Origin: Arbacia lixula
Taxonomy: Eukaryota; Echinodermata; Echinoidea; Arbacioida; Arbaciidae
Reading direction: 5' to 3'
Length of the DNA stretch: 64,000 nt
Assembly: GCA_963669155.1 (NCBI GenBank)
Contig: OZ022577.1
Location: 26,195,865 to 26,259,864, forward strand
The notes beneath the pieces are model-generated. The model worked only from the letters and a program-made list of their open reading frames with translations. It did not search any database and was not told the origin of the DNA. Both the position numbers and the translations under genes were made by a program. Shown here one piece after another: positions 1 through 11,700 of this stretch (position 1 is its first letter; the number at the start of each line of letters is the position of its first letter).

Positions 1-282
1 GACTCCAAATGACTGTCCTAACATATGTTTTTCAGCCCAGTGAAATATGTTTTCACCTGTCTTACCAAAATTATGTCCCTCTGATGAGAAAGACGAACAT
101 ACAGTTTGCATACATTAGTTGTTGCTATGTCAGGTAAACTTGGACAAGCATTAATGTTGATATTGGTAGCTTACACTTACTTTTGTGGAAGAAAACAAGC
201 ATTATGGGTAAATACTACCTTCTTCCTACTCTGTTTTATAGCAATAACATCAAAGTTTAGATATAATGCTATGTGTCACCTG

Positions 283-595
283 ATTTTGCTGCAATTACAG
301 CAAAAATATGCCACAACAGAGTCTTTTGCATCAAACTGACTTTCGCTTGAATTACAGTGAAATCAAGTCAAAACACCTGACCAATTTCGCTGTAATTTCA
401 GCAAAACATCAAGTTAAGATGCACACCCATTTTCGCTGGAATTACAGCGAAATATCGAGTCATTGCATCTTCCTGGTTTCGCTGTAATTACAGCAAAATA
501 TAAAATCAACACACCAACGTTCCCAGTTTTGCTGTAATTACAGCGAAATAACAATGCGAAACACCTTCCTAATTTTGCTGTAATTACAGCAAAAT
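283..595. repeat. array of seven spaced palindromes (about 46 bp period)
   Basis: Seven units of a 22-25 bp near-perfect palindrome, consensus TTTCGCTGTAATTACAGC plus GAAA, start near 283, 340, 384, 429, 476, 526 and 572. Cores alternate GCTGTAATTACAGC with small variants. After the first interval (57) the spacing is 44-50 bases. The 20-27 base spacers are related to one another, several containing 'CACC' or 'CATC' followed by 'TTCC', so the whole behaves as a diverged minisatellite of about 46 bp whose palindrome half is better conserved than its spacer half. Confidence 0.85.
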
Positions 596-675
596 GGAAT
601 TACGCCAAGCTTTGTATTTGAAAATTAAGAAAAGCTTTCATTATTGATGATGCTGTGTTTTTGCTCAGTTAGAGC

Positions 676-896
676 AGATTTTTAAAAAACTTGGGAAACG
701 CGCAAATTACCCAAATCCAACACAACGATGTTTGCAGTAACCAAAGGGGCATGGCATAATTGCCCCCTAGATTTGAAGTTTATTCATACCATGTTGTCTA
801 TTGTCCATATAGCAGATTACGTGGGAGTCGTTCTGCTCAGTATCCGAGTGGAAAAGAGCTAGACAGTAAATAAGTGGGCTCAGTCAAGAATGGGCC
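676..896 (+). mobile_element. TTAA-type MITE, copy A (degenerate ends)
   Basis: It shares 'GCAGTAACCAAAGGGG', a 'GTCTATTGTCCATA' block, 'GTGGGAGTCGTTCTGCTCAGTATC' (in part) and a terminal 'AAGAATGGG' with copies at 17031, 26961, 33950 and 51235. The flanking TTAA is eroded in this copy. Confidence 0.6.
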
Positions 897-2530
897 ACAA
901 AATCGTCAAGGAAGATCATTTTGTGCAGCATAAACGGTTCATTTCTTCAGCCTGTGAAGAATGATTGCAATATGAGCATTATGTGGTTCAATTGAGCCTC
1001 TAGAGTGGAGATTTACGGTACACCATGAAGCAAAATGCTGTGGCAGTTTTAGTCTTTCAGTCATAAAGAATACAGTACAAAATGTCCAAAAGGTTCACAA
1101 TTGCATTGAGAATGAAGTACAGACGATACTTCACTACTATATGAAGTAGCATCTAATTCGTAATAATGTTTACTTTTCCTTAAGGTACTTCTACATACTT
1201 AGCATTATTTTGAATACCTGGTATTTTATATATATATGACAAGCAAGTCTTCATTCACCTTTAGTTTCTCGGAAGCAAGCACACATCTAGCCAACCAGGC
1301 TTATGGCAGAAATGGCTTATGAGATATCGATGGAGCGACCAATTCTTTCTTACCCCTCGGGCTTGTGAAGCCCCCATTCAACGATGTCGTTCTCATTTGT
1401 TGAGGTCTGGATGATCGGTATAAAATTGGCCGATCTTGACCAAAATGCATCCAGGCACTGTTCCCACTATCACGATTTCTATCCCCATCTATCAAAGCAG
1501 CGGAATGTCAACATGTACAGCTTTTACAACACTGAGAAAGGCCTAACTAAGCTCACACCACTGTGTTTACACAGTCCTTGCGTCCTTCCCGCTTGCATGA
1601 TGATTTATTTTGATCTGGAAGATCGTGATAAAGCTTTGCACATGTTCAAAATTACTTGCCGATCTGAAAACTACCCAATTTAACACCATCCCTGTACACT
1701 AATGCCATTCTCCGCCATTTTGATAGATCAGGACAGATCTATGTTCAAATCGTGACAGTGGAACAGGGCCTTAAACTTGAGAACCCTGTGTGAATTAGGA
1801 AGATATTACAAAGGGCACTCCTGATGATCATTTTGTGCAGCACAATAGTTCATTTCTTTAGCCTGTAAATGATGGTTGCAGTACAAGGAGTAAAATAGAG
1901 GCACTTGAAGGAAGAGTTGCTGTTAAGTATGAAGCAAGAGCTTGTGGCAGTTTGGGCCTCTCAATCATAAAGAGAAGTATACCAATATTTCATGATCATG
2001 ATGGATCTTGTGGAATCTTTTGCTCCCGAGGTGAAGTTGAGGAAGTGGGGTACTGTCTAGGGAAAATGGTACCCCATCATCCACTTCACGAAGGGGACCA
2101 ATAGAATCCACAAAGATCCCAAATTAAAAAGATAAAACATTTGTTTTATATCCGTAATTGATTTATTCTTTGGTCATTGATTGGACCCTTATCATGGACC
2201 TTGTGGCAGTGTCTGTGTTCTGACCTATAAGTAAAACATTTGATTTCCTGCCACTTAAGCAAACCAACAAAAATTAAGGTTGCAGCTCGGCCACAACACT
2301 GCAGACTTCCGTGAGCATGCCCCATGGCTTTCCGCTAAAATGCAAAAAAGCTGGAAACGAATGTATCGGGTAGATTTTACGTGTCATGCATTATCAAGGG
2401 ATGAACCGTTATCGAGACACAGGGAAACAGGCGACCATTTCTCTAATGACGTCACAAAATAGCCTTTTTCTTCCCTCTGAGCTTCTTATATTCAGCACTA
2501 AAGTAATGTTTATCTTTCCCAAAGAAACTT

Positions 2531-2727
2531 CTATATACCAATAAGACTTGAAAGTGAATTGTTGAGAATCGGTTCTGCATATTCCGAGTTCCAGTCTCGG
2601 AGGAATAAGTCCCTCAGTTGTCCTTGCACAGTGGTGGCTTCGGTTTCTGCCTGGGCCTGCGTCTGATTGAACACCAGACTAGCCCCACCAGTATTCGTGA
2701 AGTATGTCCCTGACCAGTTGGATGTGC
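2531..2727 (-). CDS. PLD3: PLD3-like exon 9 (C-terminus, stop)
   Basis: The acceptor ends ...GTGTAG at 2728. The exon completes a split Gly codon and encodes the GTSNWSGTYF block that follows HKD motif 2, then 'FLRDWNSEY', a family-typical C-terminal signature, and stops at TAG 2531-2533. N422-W-S is a predicted glycosylation sequon. Confidence 0.93.
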
Positions 2728-5700
2728 CTACACCAAAGGCAATATGTGGGGACACGGAGAGGAATTAACTACACCTGTGGTATATGGAGACTGCATGTTA
2801 GACTGCATGTGTAATCATGTACCATTTCAAATTGCAGTGGTATTGCATGCAATATGGTATATATATTTCTAGCAGGGGAACTTGTAAAATGATGATGTGG
2901 CTGCATTTAAAAGCCAACTACAGAGCAGCAGGTTTGGATATTCAGCTGCATGAGGAGAATTGTTTATGAGGTGAAACAAAACCCTTTTCCCAAGAATCAA
3001 GTTAGAAAATAAGAGATGCACATTGTCAGAAGTTTGAGAAAAATAATATGAAAGTTATCATAAATTAAAAGAAAAATTGACATTCAGGAGAATGTTGCAT
3101 TCCTGTTCAATCCATCATTAATCTTGAAAATACCCATGAGATACATATACCCCCCCCCCCCAAATATAGAAATTAACATATTTTTGTACACAATTAAACC
3201 AGTTTGTAAGTAATAACTCATAGAAGTTTAAAAACACAGAGTTTCACAACACGTTACTTGCTGACTTATTAAGTTCTAGTTGGCTGGTCAGTCCCATGCA
3301 TGCATAAATCTGCTGGTCACTATTGTCTTACCAATATAAGCTGCATTGTCTGTCACCATGTACTTGTTATGGCTGACTCTGGAATAGGGGATTTTATGCT
3401 CCACAGGGGTGTATGCTGGAACTCTGAATAATTTCTGAACAAATAGATTTAAACAAAGACATCAGGGTCAAAAATGTTTTTAATGTAAAACGCATAGAAA
3501 ATGGAAGAAGATACTGTATTAGAGCCTCCCTCCCAATAATAGAACTGGAAATCAAAGCGATCGGTAGATTTGAGGAGGTTTTGGGCGGGTCATCCAAAAC
3601 CTATAACCTAATGACTGAAGACCTCATCCTGTGTGTGACCGGTAGTTTCATCTAGTTTGAATCAATATTCTTTGCCCCAAAACTTTTGATAGTGAACTGT
3701 TTTAAGTTCTTGTGAAAATCTTCAATTTGGGCACATCTTGACAAAGTTTATTGAATTTTGATCTTAAATCTTATTATGATGAAAGTTTTCTTTTGCCCGT
3801 CCGCATCCCCATTTGACTTGAGGATTTCTCATCAGTGAAGATATGCCAGAAAGCTTGAAGTAAACAAAAAAGGCAGTAGACTGTTTAGAGCTCATCCCCC
3901 ACAAGAAGATGCAACTTTTAAAGGCGTGATAGAGAGAGCAACCCTGTGTCCACACATGTCAAATTCATTGTATACCGTTATGGTATAGCTAAACAATGAA
4001 ATTCTGTGTACGGACTCTGGCTAACGACATTGAGTAAAGAAAGAAGGATCTGGGTATCGTTTCGACCTCGAACGGCATCCAAAACATCGTCTGTCATGTG
4101 TGTGGATGCTTACTAATGATGCCTCATATAACTGGGTAGAGTTAAGCTTGACTGCATGCTTAAAGGGTACCACCGGGCAGAAATTTAACTTTCTTATATC
4201 AAAGATATATTAAATGAACAATTTGTTTCTACATTGCTAGGGAATCATTTTAATATCATATTTCAATATTTCTGTCCGATAATGATACCATCTCACAATA
4301 CTCTAATCGATCGCAGCCATTTTTTTTAAGGCGGGAGAGCATAAAAATTTTGAGCAAACGCGCGAAGGGATACTAACTATGGCGACAAATCGCTATAACG
4401 TACGAATATTGATCTAGCGGATGTGCAAAACAAATAGACGCGCGGAACATCGAGATAGCCGATGTTCCGTGCCATGTATTAGTTAATTGCATTTTTCTCT
4501 AATTACAGAAACATACGAGAACCCGCAACAAGATGATTGATATTCAATTCAAGTACCAAAACAACAAAGCATTGGTTTTGTAATGCCCCTTTAAAAAAGA
4601 AAACCTGACCCCTCATTTCTGGGGAGCTTTGGGTACGTATGAATCAATTCAAACTATTACACGCTCACTAAAGAGAGGCAGACAACAGAAAACAACAGCA
4701 TGCTAAGTAGCAATCTGCGCAGTGTGCGCACCTATACAATGTTTCTTTCTAGAGTTTTAGTCTAGATATTTTGTGTTTGTGGATACCCTATTTGCTTCTT
4801 TACTGAATACAGGATATATTTCCTTGTGTGTGGACACTCTGTTTGCTATATGATGATTCTTGAAATGATGTTTCTTTATATAGTTAGGGGAAACACTTTT
4901 GTGTGTGGACACACTAAGATAGAGATATGAGATACAGCCAAAAAGCTGAAGTATCATAATTGTTGCCATGGTTAACAATGGCTAAGAACCTACCACTTGG
5001 ATGTTCAGTTTCTGTGTGGTACCGAGGTCGGCCAAGGATTTCAGGAAGAGAAGCATGTCTGCATCAGTGTGGTTCCAGATGCTGCCCAGTACACGGACGT
5101 TGATCTTGTGGTCGAATGCAACGGCCCGCAGCTTGCTATCAATGACATCCCAGTACCTGAGGCAGAAGAGACAGAGTGATAGTGGGTCAGGGATCAGGGG
5201 AGTTCATAATGATAATCGACTTTAAAGACAAGCAGGACCTTTTGCAGGTCAACAAAATAAAATGTTGTAAAAAACACAGAAAATGGAAAAAAAACACCCC
5301 TCCTTTATTAAAGATAAGAAGTGTCTTAAATCAAAGATCACCATGGCAACAATGCTGAGAGTCTTAGAATGCTATGTATACTATCCATATTGAAATACTG
5401 ATGTGAGAGTTGGACAGTTTCAAAAGAAATACAGAAACAAAATCAATGCATTAGAGATGTGGTTCCTCAGAAGAATGAAGAGAATAAGTTGGACAAGACA
5501 TACATCAAATGAAAATGTTCTGATCAGCAGGAATACCAACAAAAAGCTGCTGAAAAAAAATCAGAACTCGTGAACTTAATCTTCTAGGACACTGTCTACA
5601 AAAAGAAGGACTTGAAAAACTGATTCTGACAGAGGAGATAGGTGGAACGAGAGCAAGAGGAAAACAGGCCACACATCTCAAGAGAATTGCAGGTTGGAGT

Positions 5701-8700
5701 GGGAAGTCCAAAATAAATCACACACACAGCGGAAATAATTGGCAAAAAAGGTCACCTATGTCACTAAATACTAAGGCTTAACTAAAGTGGTGCAACTGTT
5801 TACTGAATGCAAAGGCTGCACCGTACCATCATTGAAATCATTGAAATATTCTATATCGTCTTTGGTACTTACGTTTGAGGGCTCGCAAATTCCTTCTCAG
5901 GGATGTAGTCCATAACAGCCACATATACAAAGTGCTCAGCAGAATCTATAACATGAAGGAGGCCATCGATGTCAGAGGTACGGCCAGTGGGGCAAAAAGC
6001 AGGTGGAGAACTCTGTGAAAAGAAAGATAGAAATGTATGATGATCACAATACAAAAGGAAGGTGAGAATGGAAAACTTCTTTCATGATGTCAAATTGAAG
6101 TAGTATACTGTTTCCATACTATTTGGATACACTTTTGGGATGGATTACACGAAGAACAAATAAACCATAAACATTTCATGTTGTAAACAATACTTTGCAG
6201 AAGCCCTTCAATGTGTTCACATGTAGCAAATGTAGCATAACACATACATGTACATATATTTGAGTTTTTCAATTAAAAAAAAGATATTGTAGTATTCTTG
6301 CATTCAAACAAGAGAGAAGACACTCTCCATCATCAAGTTGCCTTCAATTTAAAGACAGGGTTTCCTTTTGTGGGTCAATTTTTTTTTAGTAACTTGGGTA
6401 AAAATCACACAAAATGGAAGGAGATACTGTACCACAACTTTCCTCCCAATAATAGAACTGGAACTGAGTTTAAGCAAAACTTAGCTATTAATAAGATTAG
6501 GGGGAGGTTTTGGGCTGGTTGTGGGAAGCCTACAGCCAAGAGACACAAGACCGCTGTGCGCTATGGTCTGCACAGGTCCGCTTCACAGTACATGCGTTCA
6601 ATGCAATGGGAGCAATGCACGCAATCACCCACTGACAGGGAAAATACGATTACAAGTGTGGACTATGGTCTGGGCGTTTCAAACAAAAACAAGGATAGTT
6701 TTTTCTCTTTTCCTGAAAATGTTTGTGATGATTGTGAGATTTCAAACAGATTATCAATATGGTTTATTGCTGATTCCTGCCGGGTTTCATGATATTTGCA
6801 AATGGGACACCCTGTCTTTAACATTTTGGATCTTCTGTGTTGAATACTAAAGAAAGGAGAGATAAATGCAATCCCCCTCCTATCTTTAGCACACCCTTTG
6901 AAAACATGTTCAGGTATGACAGCGATATCCATTCAACTGTTCTGTGAGAATGCGGTTGTCGATCCAGATGATACTTAAATAAATCAAGCAAATCAAAGCA
7001 TTGACCTGGAAACTCTGCCTTACTATTCCTGCCTATTGTTCTCACTACAATGTTATCATTTTTGGTCACCAATCTATCCTCTTAAATGTTACTCAAGGAA
7101 GTGACCTTGTCCCATATCGAACCTATTTACAAGGCACCATGTGACCAAAGTCCTACATTTAAAGGTACAGTAGTGTGGTCATTTTGTAGGTCAAGAAATA
7201 ATACTGTATAAATATAACAGAAAATGGAACAAAACACAGTATGAGAATTCCCCTCCAAAACGTGGTGTTTCAAATGTAAACAAGATTAGTATTTGATGTT
7301 ATGCATGTTATTATTGTCATACTGCTTTGCACTTCATGACTTAAACCCACTCATATCAAGTTGATATCCACTTTTCAACTGTCATTATCATTGTTTCGGT
7401 TTTTATTACAGCGGAAATAGAAAACCTCTGCTGGGGAAACCACTCAAAACAAAAGAACCTCTTAAAAGGAGAGGTCCTTTCTTCCTTTACTCTGATGTAA
7501 AGACGGGGTCAAGGTACAGGGCATAATACTTCACTAGCATTCAAAACATATCCCTCAATTTGACCTGAAGGGATGTGTATGAATATGATCGTACACAGGA
7601 ACACAATGTCAGCATGATTACTCATTGGAAAACAATGCGGTTCTCAATGAGAAACAAGATGTACTGCTACACACTTTGATGGCAGTTTATATATATTCAA
7701 TTATGTCATGACTAACAAACAAAGATATCAGGAAACGACTGAAATTTTGTTGAATTTGTTTAAATTGGTCACGTACGAATCCCACAATTAGTCATTGGTA
7801 TGTTTCTACTTATTCAGACACTGATCTTCTCATTCATTCACTCCTTATATCACTTATTCAGCTACACATCATATATCTTCTATTCATTTAGCCATTAATG
7901 TCCATGGATCCACCTACCCATTAGCCAATGAATGTATTCATCTTTCCATCTATTAAGTATCTACATGTAGATAATATATATTACTAAATGACAAATCAAT
8001 GCAAAAATGTAATGCATTTAGAAAAAAAAAACACTTTCAAGGAGCTATCCTTTTTTCTCTCAGATACAAAGCTCAGGTCAAGGTATGGGGCATAATACTT
8101 CATTAGCATACAAAACATAACCCTCATCTTGACCTGAAGACCTGATTGTGTGCAGGAAAACAATGTCAGCAAGACTATTCTTTGAAAAACAATGTGATTC
8201 TCAATGTAGACAAAATTAACTGCTACACACTTTGATGGAAGTTTAAAGGGACAGTACAGCTGTATTTTTGTTTCAACATGAAAGCTATATTATACACCAG
8301 TGTACATTTTATCATTGTTTTAAACAAATTCAAAGCATACCGCTGCCAAAGAGGGCAGGCTACCAGTCAAGATGACATTCTCTCCAAAAAATGCTAACTT
8401 CTTTTTAACATTTGTTCTGTTTTGGGTTCTATTCTGGATTTCTTCCCATTAGTTTGTGAATGTTACAGCAGATGTCCTCAGAATTTGTTGCTCAGTATTT
8501 GTATCCTATTGCTCAAAAGACAATTAATTTATGAAAATCTGCACCTTCATCCTGCAAAATATCTGAACTTAACAAATGCCTAATCTTTCTTTAAAGCAAA
8601 TGCATGGAAGTGGAGTAGATATTGAAATTCACAAACTGTAAACTTATTCAGAGCTTTTTACACTTATTCCTGTGCACCTTCATTAATTTCGTCTATTCAG

Positions 8701-11700
8701 TTTTTCTTAGTCAAAAGTCAGTCACAAAATAAAAATGGCTACGACAAGACAGCTTTCTTTGGAAACACGTCAAACAACTGTAGTTTTGAGGAAAGAAGGC
8801 TACTAAATACGAGAAATAGCCAGAAATAGCCAATTTTTCTCTCTAGATATATTTTGTGTGGGATTTTGTGACCAACTAGCTGTTTTGAGCATTGCTATGA
8901 ATCTAATGCAACTCTAATTGCTGGGTAACCTGTCCACATTGTTCATGAAACAACTGTTTCCCATCTGTGTAATTAAATGGCAGTCAACAATCAAGTTACA
9001 ACAAATACATCAACAACACTACTTTCAACAATTGTACCCAGTCATGTGATAGAGGCATGTGACTTTTGTACAATCACCTATCTGATCATGGGACTCTGGG
9101 AATTTATTTATTTTGCCTTCCTCTTGTTAGTCTTTCTGGGTAATTTCCTGTATTTAGCATTTTCCTTCCTGCTTCCTGTCCACACAACAAAGTAGTCACA
9201 GTGTGTGCAATGCAGGAAGGCAGGTAAGAAGGCTTGAGCATGGTTTGCCAACTTATACATGTACTATAATAACAGCTCGATGCCAATATCGTTATGTTGG
9301 CATTCATGTTACAGTAGTTTAATGGCATAGACTCAACATTCTTCAGGGTTGGCACCTTCCTGTTGTATTTGATAGTATGTGTAGTAACTACAAATATATA
9401 TCACACAGCATCATATGCTGAATATTTCCTTGTTTTCTGGCTTTATTTTAGTTTTTACACGGCGTAGAGACATACATGTATGTGATATGCGCCTTATAAA
9501 ATACATCATCATTAATCGTCACAAGGAGTTTCTAACCCCAAGCTAAGTTGGCTCTTATGCATTATGCATTTGCCTGCTCTAAAATATCACCCTTTGCTTG
9601 TAATGCAATCCTTTTCAAACCTTATGCATTAGTGCAGTAGTCCAGAGGGAGAAAATATAAAACAAATATCTGCAGCTATTACCTTTCCAGCCTGACATCA
9701 TGAAACAAGAACACTGAACCACACTGTGCATATAAAAAAATATCTAGTTACCATATGGGACTTTTCTTTTTAAATTTCAGGGGTTTAAATTGCTCATATT
9801 TATATCATTGCTGTAGCTGTGTAGTGTAGTGCAAATTTGTGTCATCTGTGATGGCCTTTCAAGAGTTGTGGAAATAAATCAACTGAAATCATGGAACCTA
9901 CCCCAATGAAGACACTAGCGTTGGTTGAGTTAAGGGTCATCTGCATGGGTGAGGCCATATTGAATGCCGTTTCATACTCCTCGGGCCATTTGGGCGGGAC
10001 TTGTGTCTTGTTGCCGAGATCCCAGTACACCTCAAAGAGCTTGTACAGGTCCTTGGCCAGGCAAGAGCAGTTGAATACTCCAACGCCTACTTCCTTTACC
10101 TGTACAAAGAGCACATGAAGGCTTAGCTTAAAGGGAATATACTGTACTGGGAAGACAAAAAGCCTTCAAACAGGTGATTGTGAGCAATCTTCTTGCCAAT
10201 GGTCTTAAATTCATGTATTTTCCATATAAGAAACTTGCTGAAAGTGATTTTCCCTCAAATGATCCACATTTGGAATAATTAGTGATTAAATCAGATATTC
10301 TCAAAAATGTTCGGCCCAAACAATTTGAGGATTTGTGATTTAATCACTAATTGCTCCTAGTTTGGATCATTTGGAGGAAAATACCTTTCAGCAACTTTCT
10401 AAAATACATGAATTTAAGATCATTAGTAAGAAGATTGCTCACGATCACCTGTTGAAGGCTATTTGCCTTCCCAGTACAGTATATTCTCTTTAAAGACAGG
10501 GTAAACCTCTTGCAGGTCAAAAACTACAATTGTGTAACATACACGGAATATACTGTATAAGAGCTTCCCACACAATAATAGAGCTGAAAAATGACTTTGA
10601 GAGGAAATATATTGATTGGCAGGTTTCGAGTACCGGTAGGTTTTGGACGATCATAAAATAAACATCCTTTAATCAGATAATAACATCAGATAATTAATAT
10701 GATGTTATATTTCAAATATTGATTAAAGCTCACATCTTCTCCCAAGTAGATAATATGAGTCCTACATAGGTTATTCAAAGTTCTGAGCATGTAATGTACA
10801 TTGCATAATATTGTTAGATGAAACATTCATGTACTCTACAGCTCAAAGGAATTGGCATAGGGAAAGGGAAAGGGAAGGAGCTACAGTTTTAAACCGCAGT
10901 ACATTTTGTCCAGTTTAGCATGAAACATGATGCTTTAGCCTAAAAAGCATCATGTTTCATGCTGAACTGGACAAAATATACCGCGGTTTAAAACTGTGGC
11001 TCCTTCCCTTTTTTCCCTTTCCCTTTCCCTATGCCAATTCCTTTGAGCTGTAGTGTACATATTTTATCAGTTGCAACATATTCTTCTCAGTTTTTCTTGT
11101 ATTCTGTACTTTTGAAAGACAATCATGAAATAAGCAACATTATGGCATCTCTGTCTATTTCTCAGGGCTGTCTATTTTGTTAATGATACCAGTACATTTA
11201 TTCCAGACAGCATCGGATATGGTACTTAAGGGGGGGGGGGGGGGGAGAAGGTAAAGGTGAAGGGCATACGTAGGAGAAAATAAACTAAGTATTGGGAGGT
11301 GTGCGATATGCGTCGACTAGGCTGCGCTTTAGCCTGCGCTTGAATGTATAGATGGTTACGGATGACTGCAGTTCACTGCTCAGTGAGTTCCACAGTAGCG
11401 GTCCTTGATATAAATACCCCTCACAAGGTTATCAGACCTACATGTATTCATGCATATTTTAGAATAAACAAAATTGGAATGAAAGCAGGAAAGTTGCCAG
11501 CCTGCATTTATCACAAACACTACTGTCTCCATGCTTTACATACTGATCCATGTTGTACTACCACCAATTAAAATTGAATTTTAGCCCAGACAGCCTCCAA
11601 TGTAATATGACATCTACCTCTGCAACTTCTATGGGAGACATTTCTTTTTTCCCGATGAACTGAATGGGAGCTAGAATTTTTAGAGGGACAAATGGTCAGG

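Larger units (their letters stand above)
1..2530. other. non-coding flank downstream of the PLD3-like gene
   Basis: No convincing exon is visible. It holds the palindrome array (283-595), one TTAA-family repeat (about 676-896) and a diverged direct duplication: the stretch at about 908-1085 recurs at about 1816-1982, both containing 'GATCATTTTGTGCAGCA' and 'TTCATTTCTT'. The 3' UTR of the minus-strand gene must lie at its right end. A minus-strand AATAAA (plus-strand TTTATT at 2162-2167) about 370 bases past the stop is a possible polyadenylation signal, unproven. Confidence 0.6.

Noticed and set aside
283-595. CRISPR array
   Set aside because: Spacing and palindromic repeats mimic one, but the host DNA is animal, the spacers are homologous to each other and there are no cas-like genes.
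1163-1198. Duplicate of the last PLD exon
   Set aside because: Similarity to 2503-2538 ('TAATGTTTA', 'ACTTCTAYATAC') is short and does not extend into coding sequence.
4997-5225. Plus-strand frames over PLD exon 7
   Set aside because: Antisense shadows; the minus strand has family-conserved residues and splice sites.
6298-6850. 164- and 109-residue plus-strand frames
   Set aside because: They cover a dispersed repeat and intron sequence; no domain, composition not coding-like.
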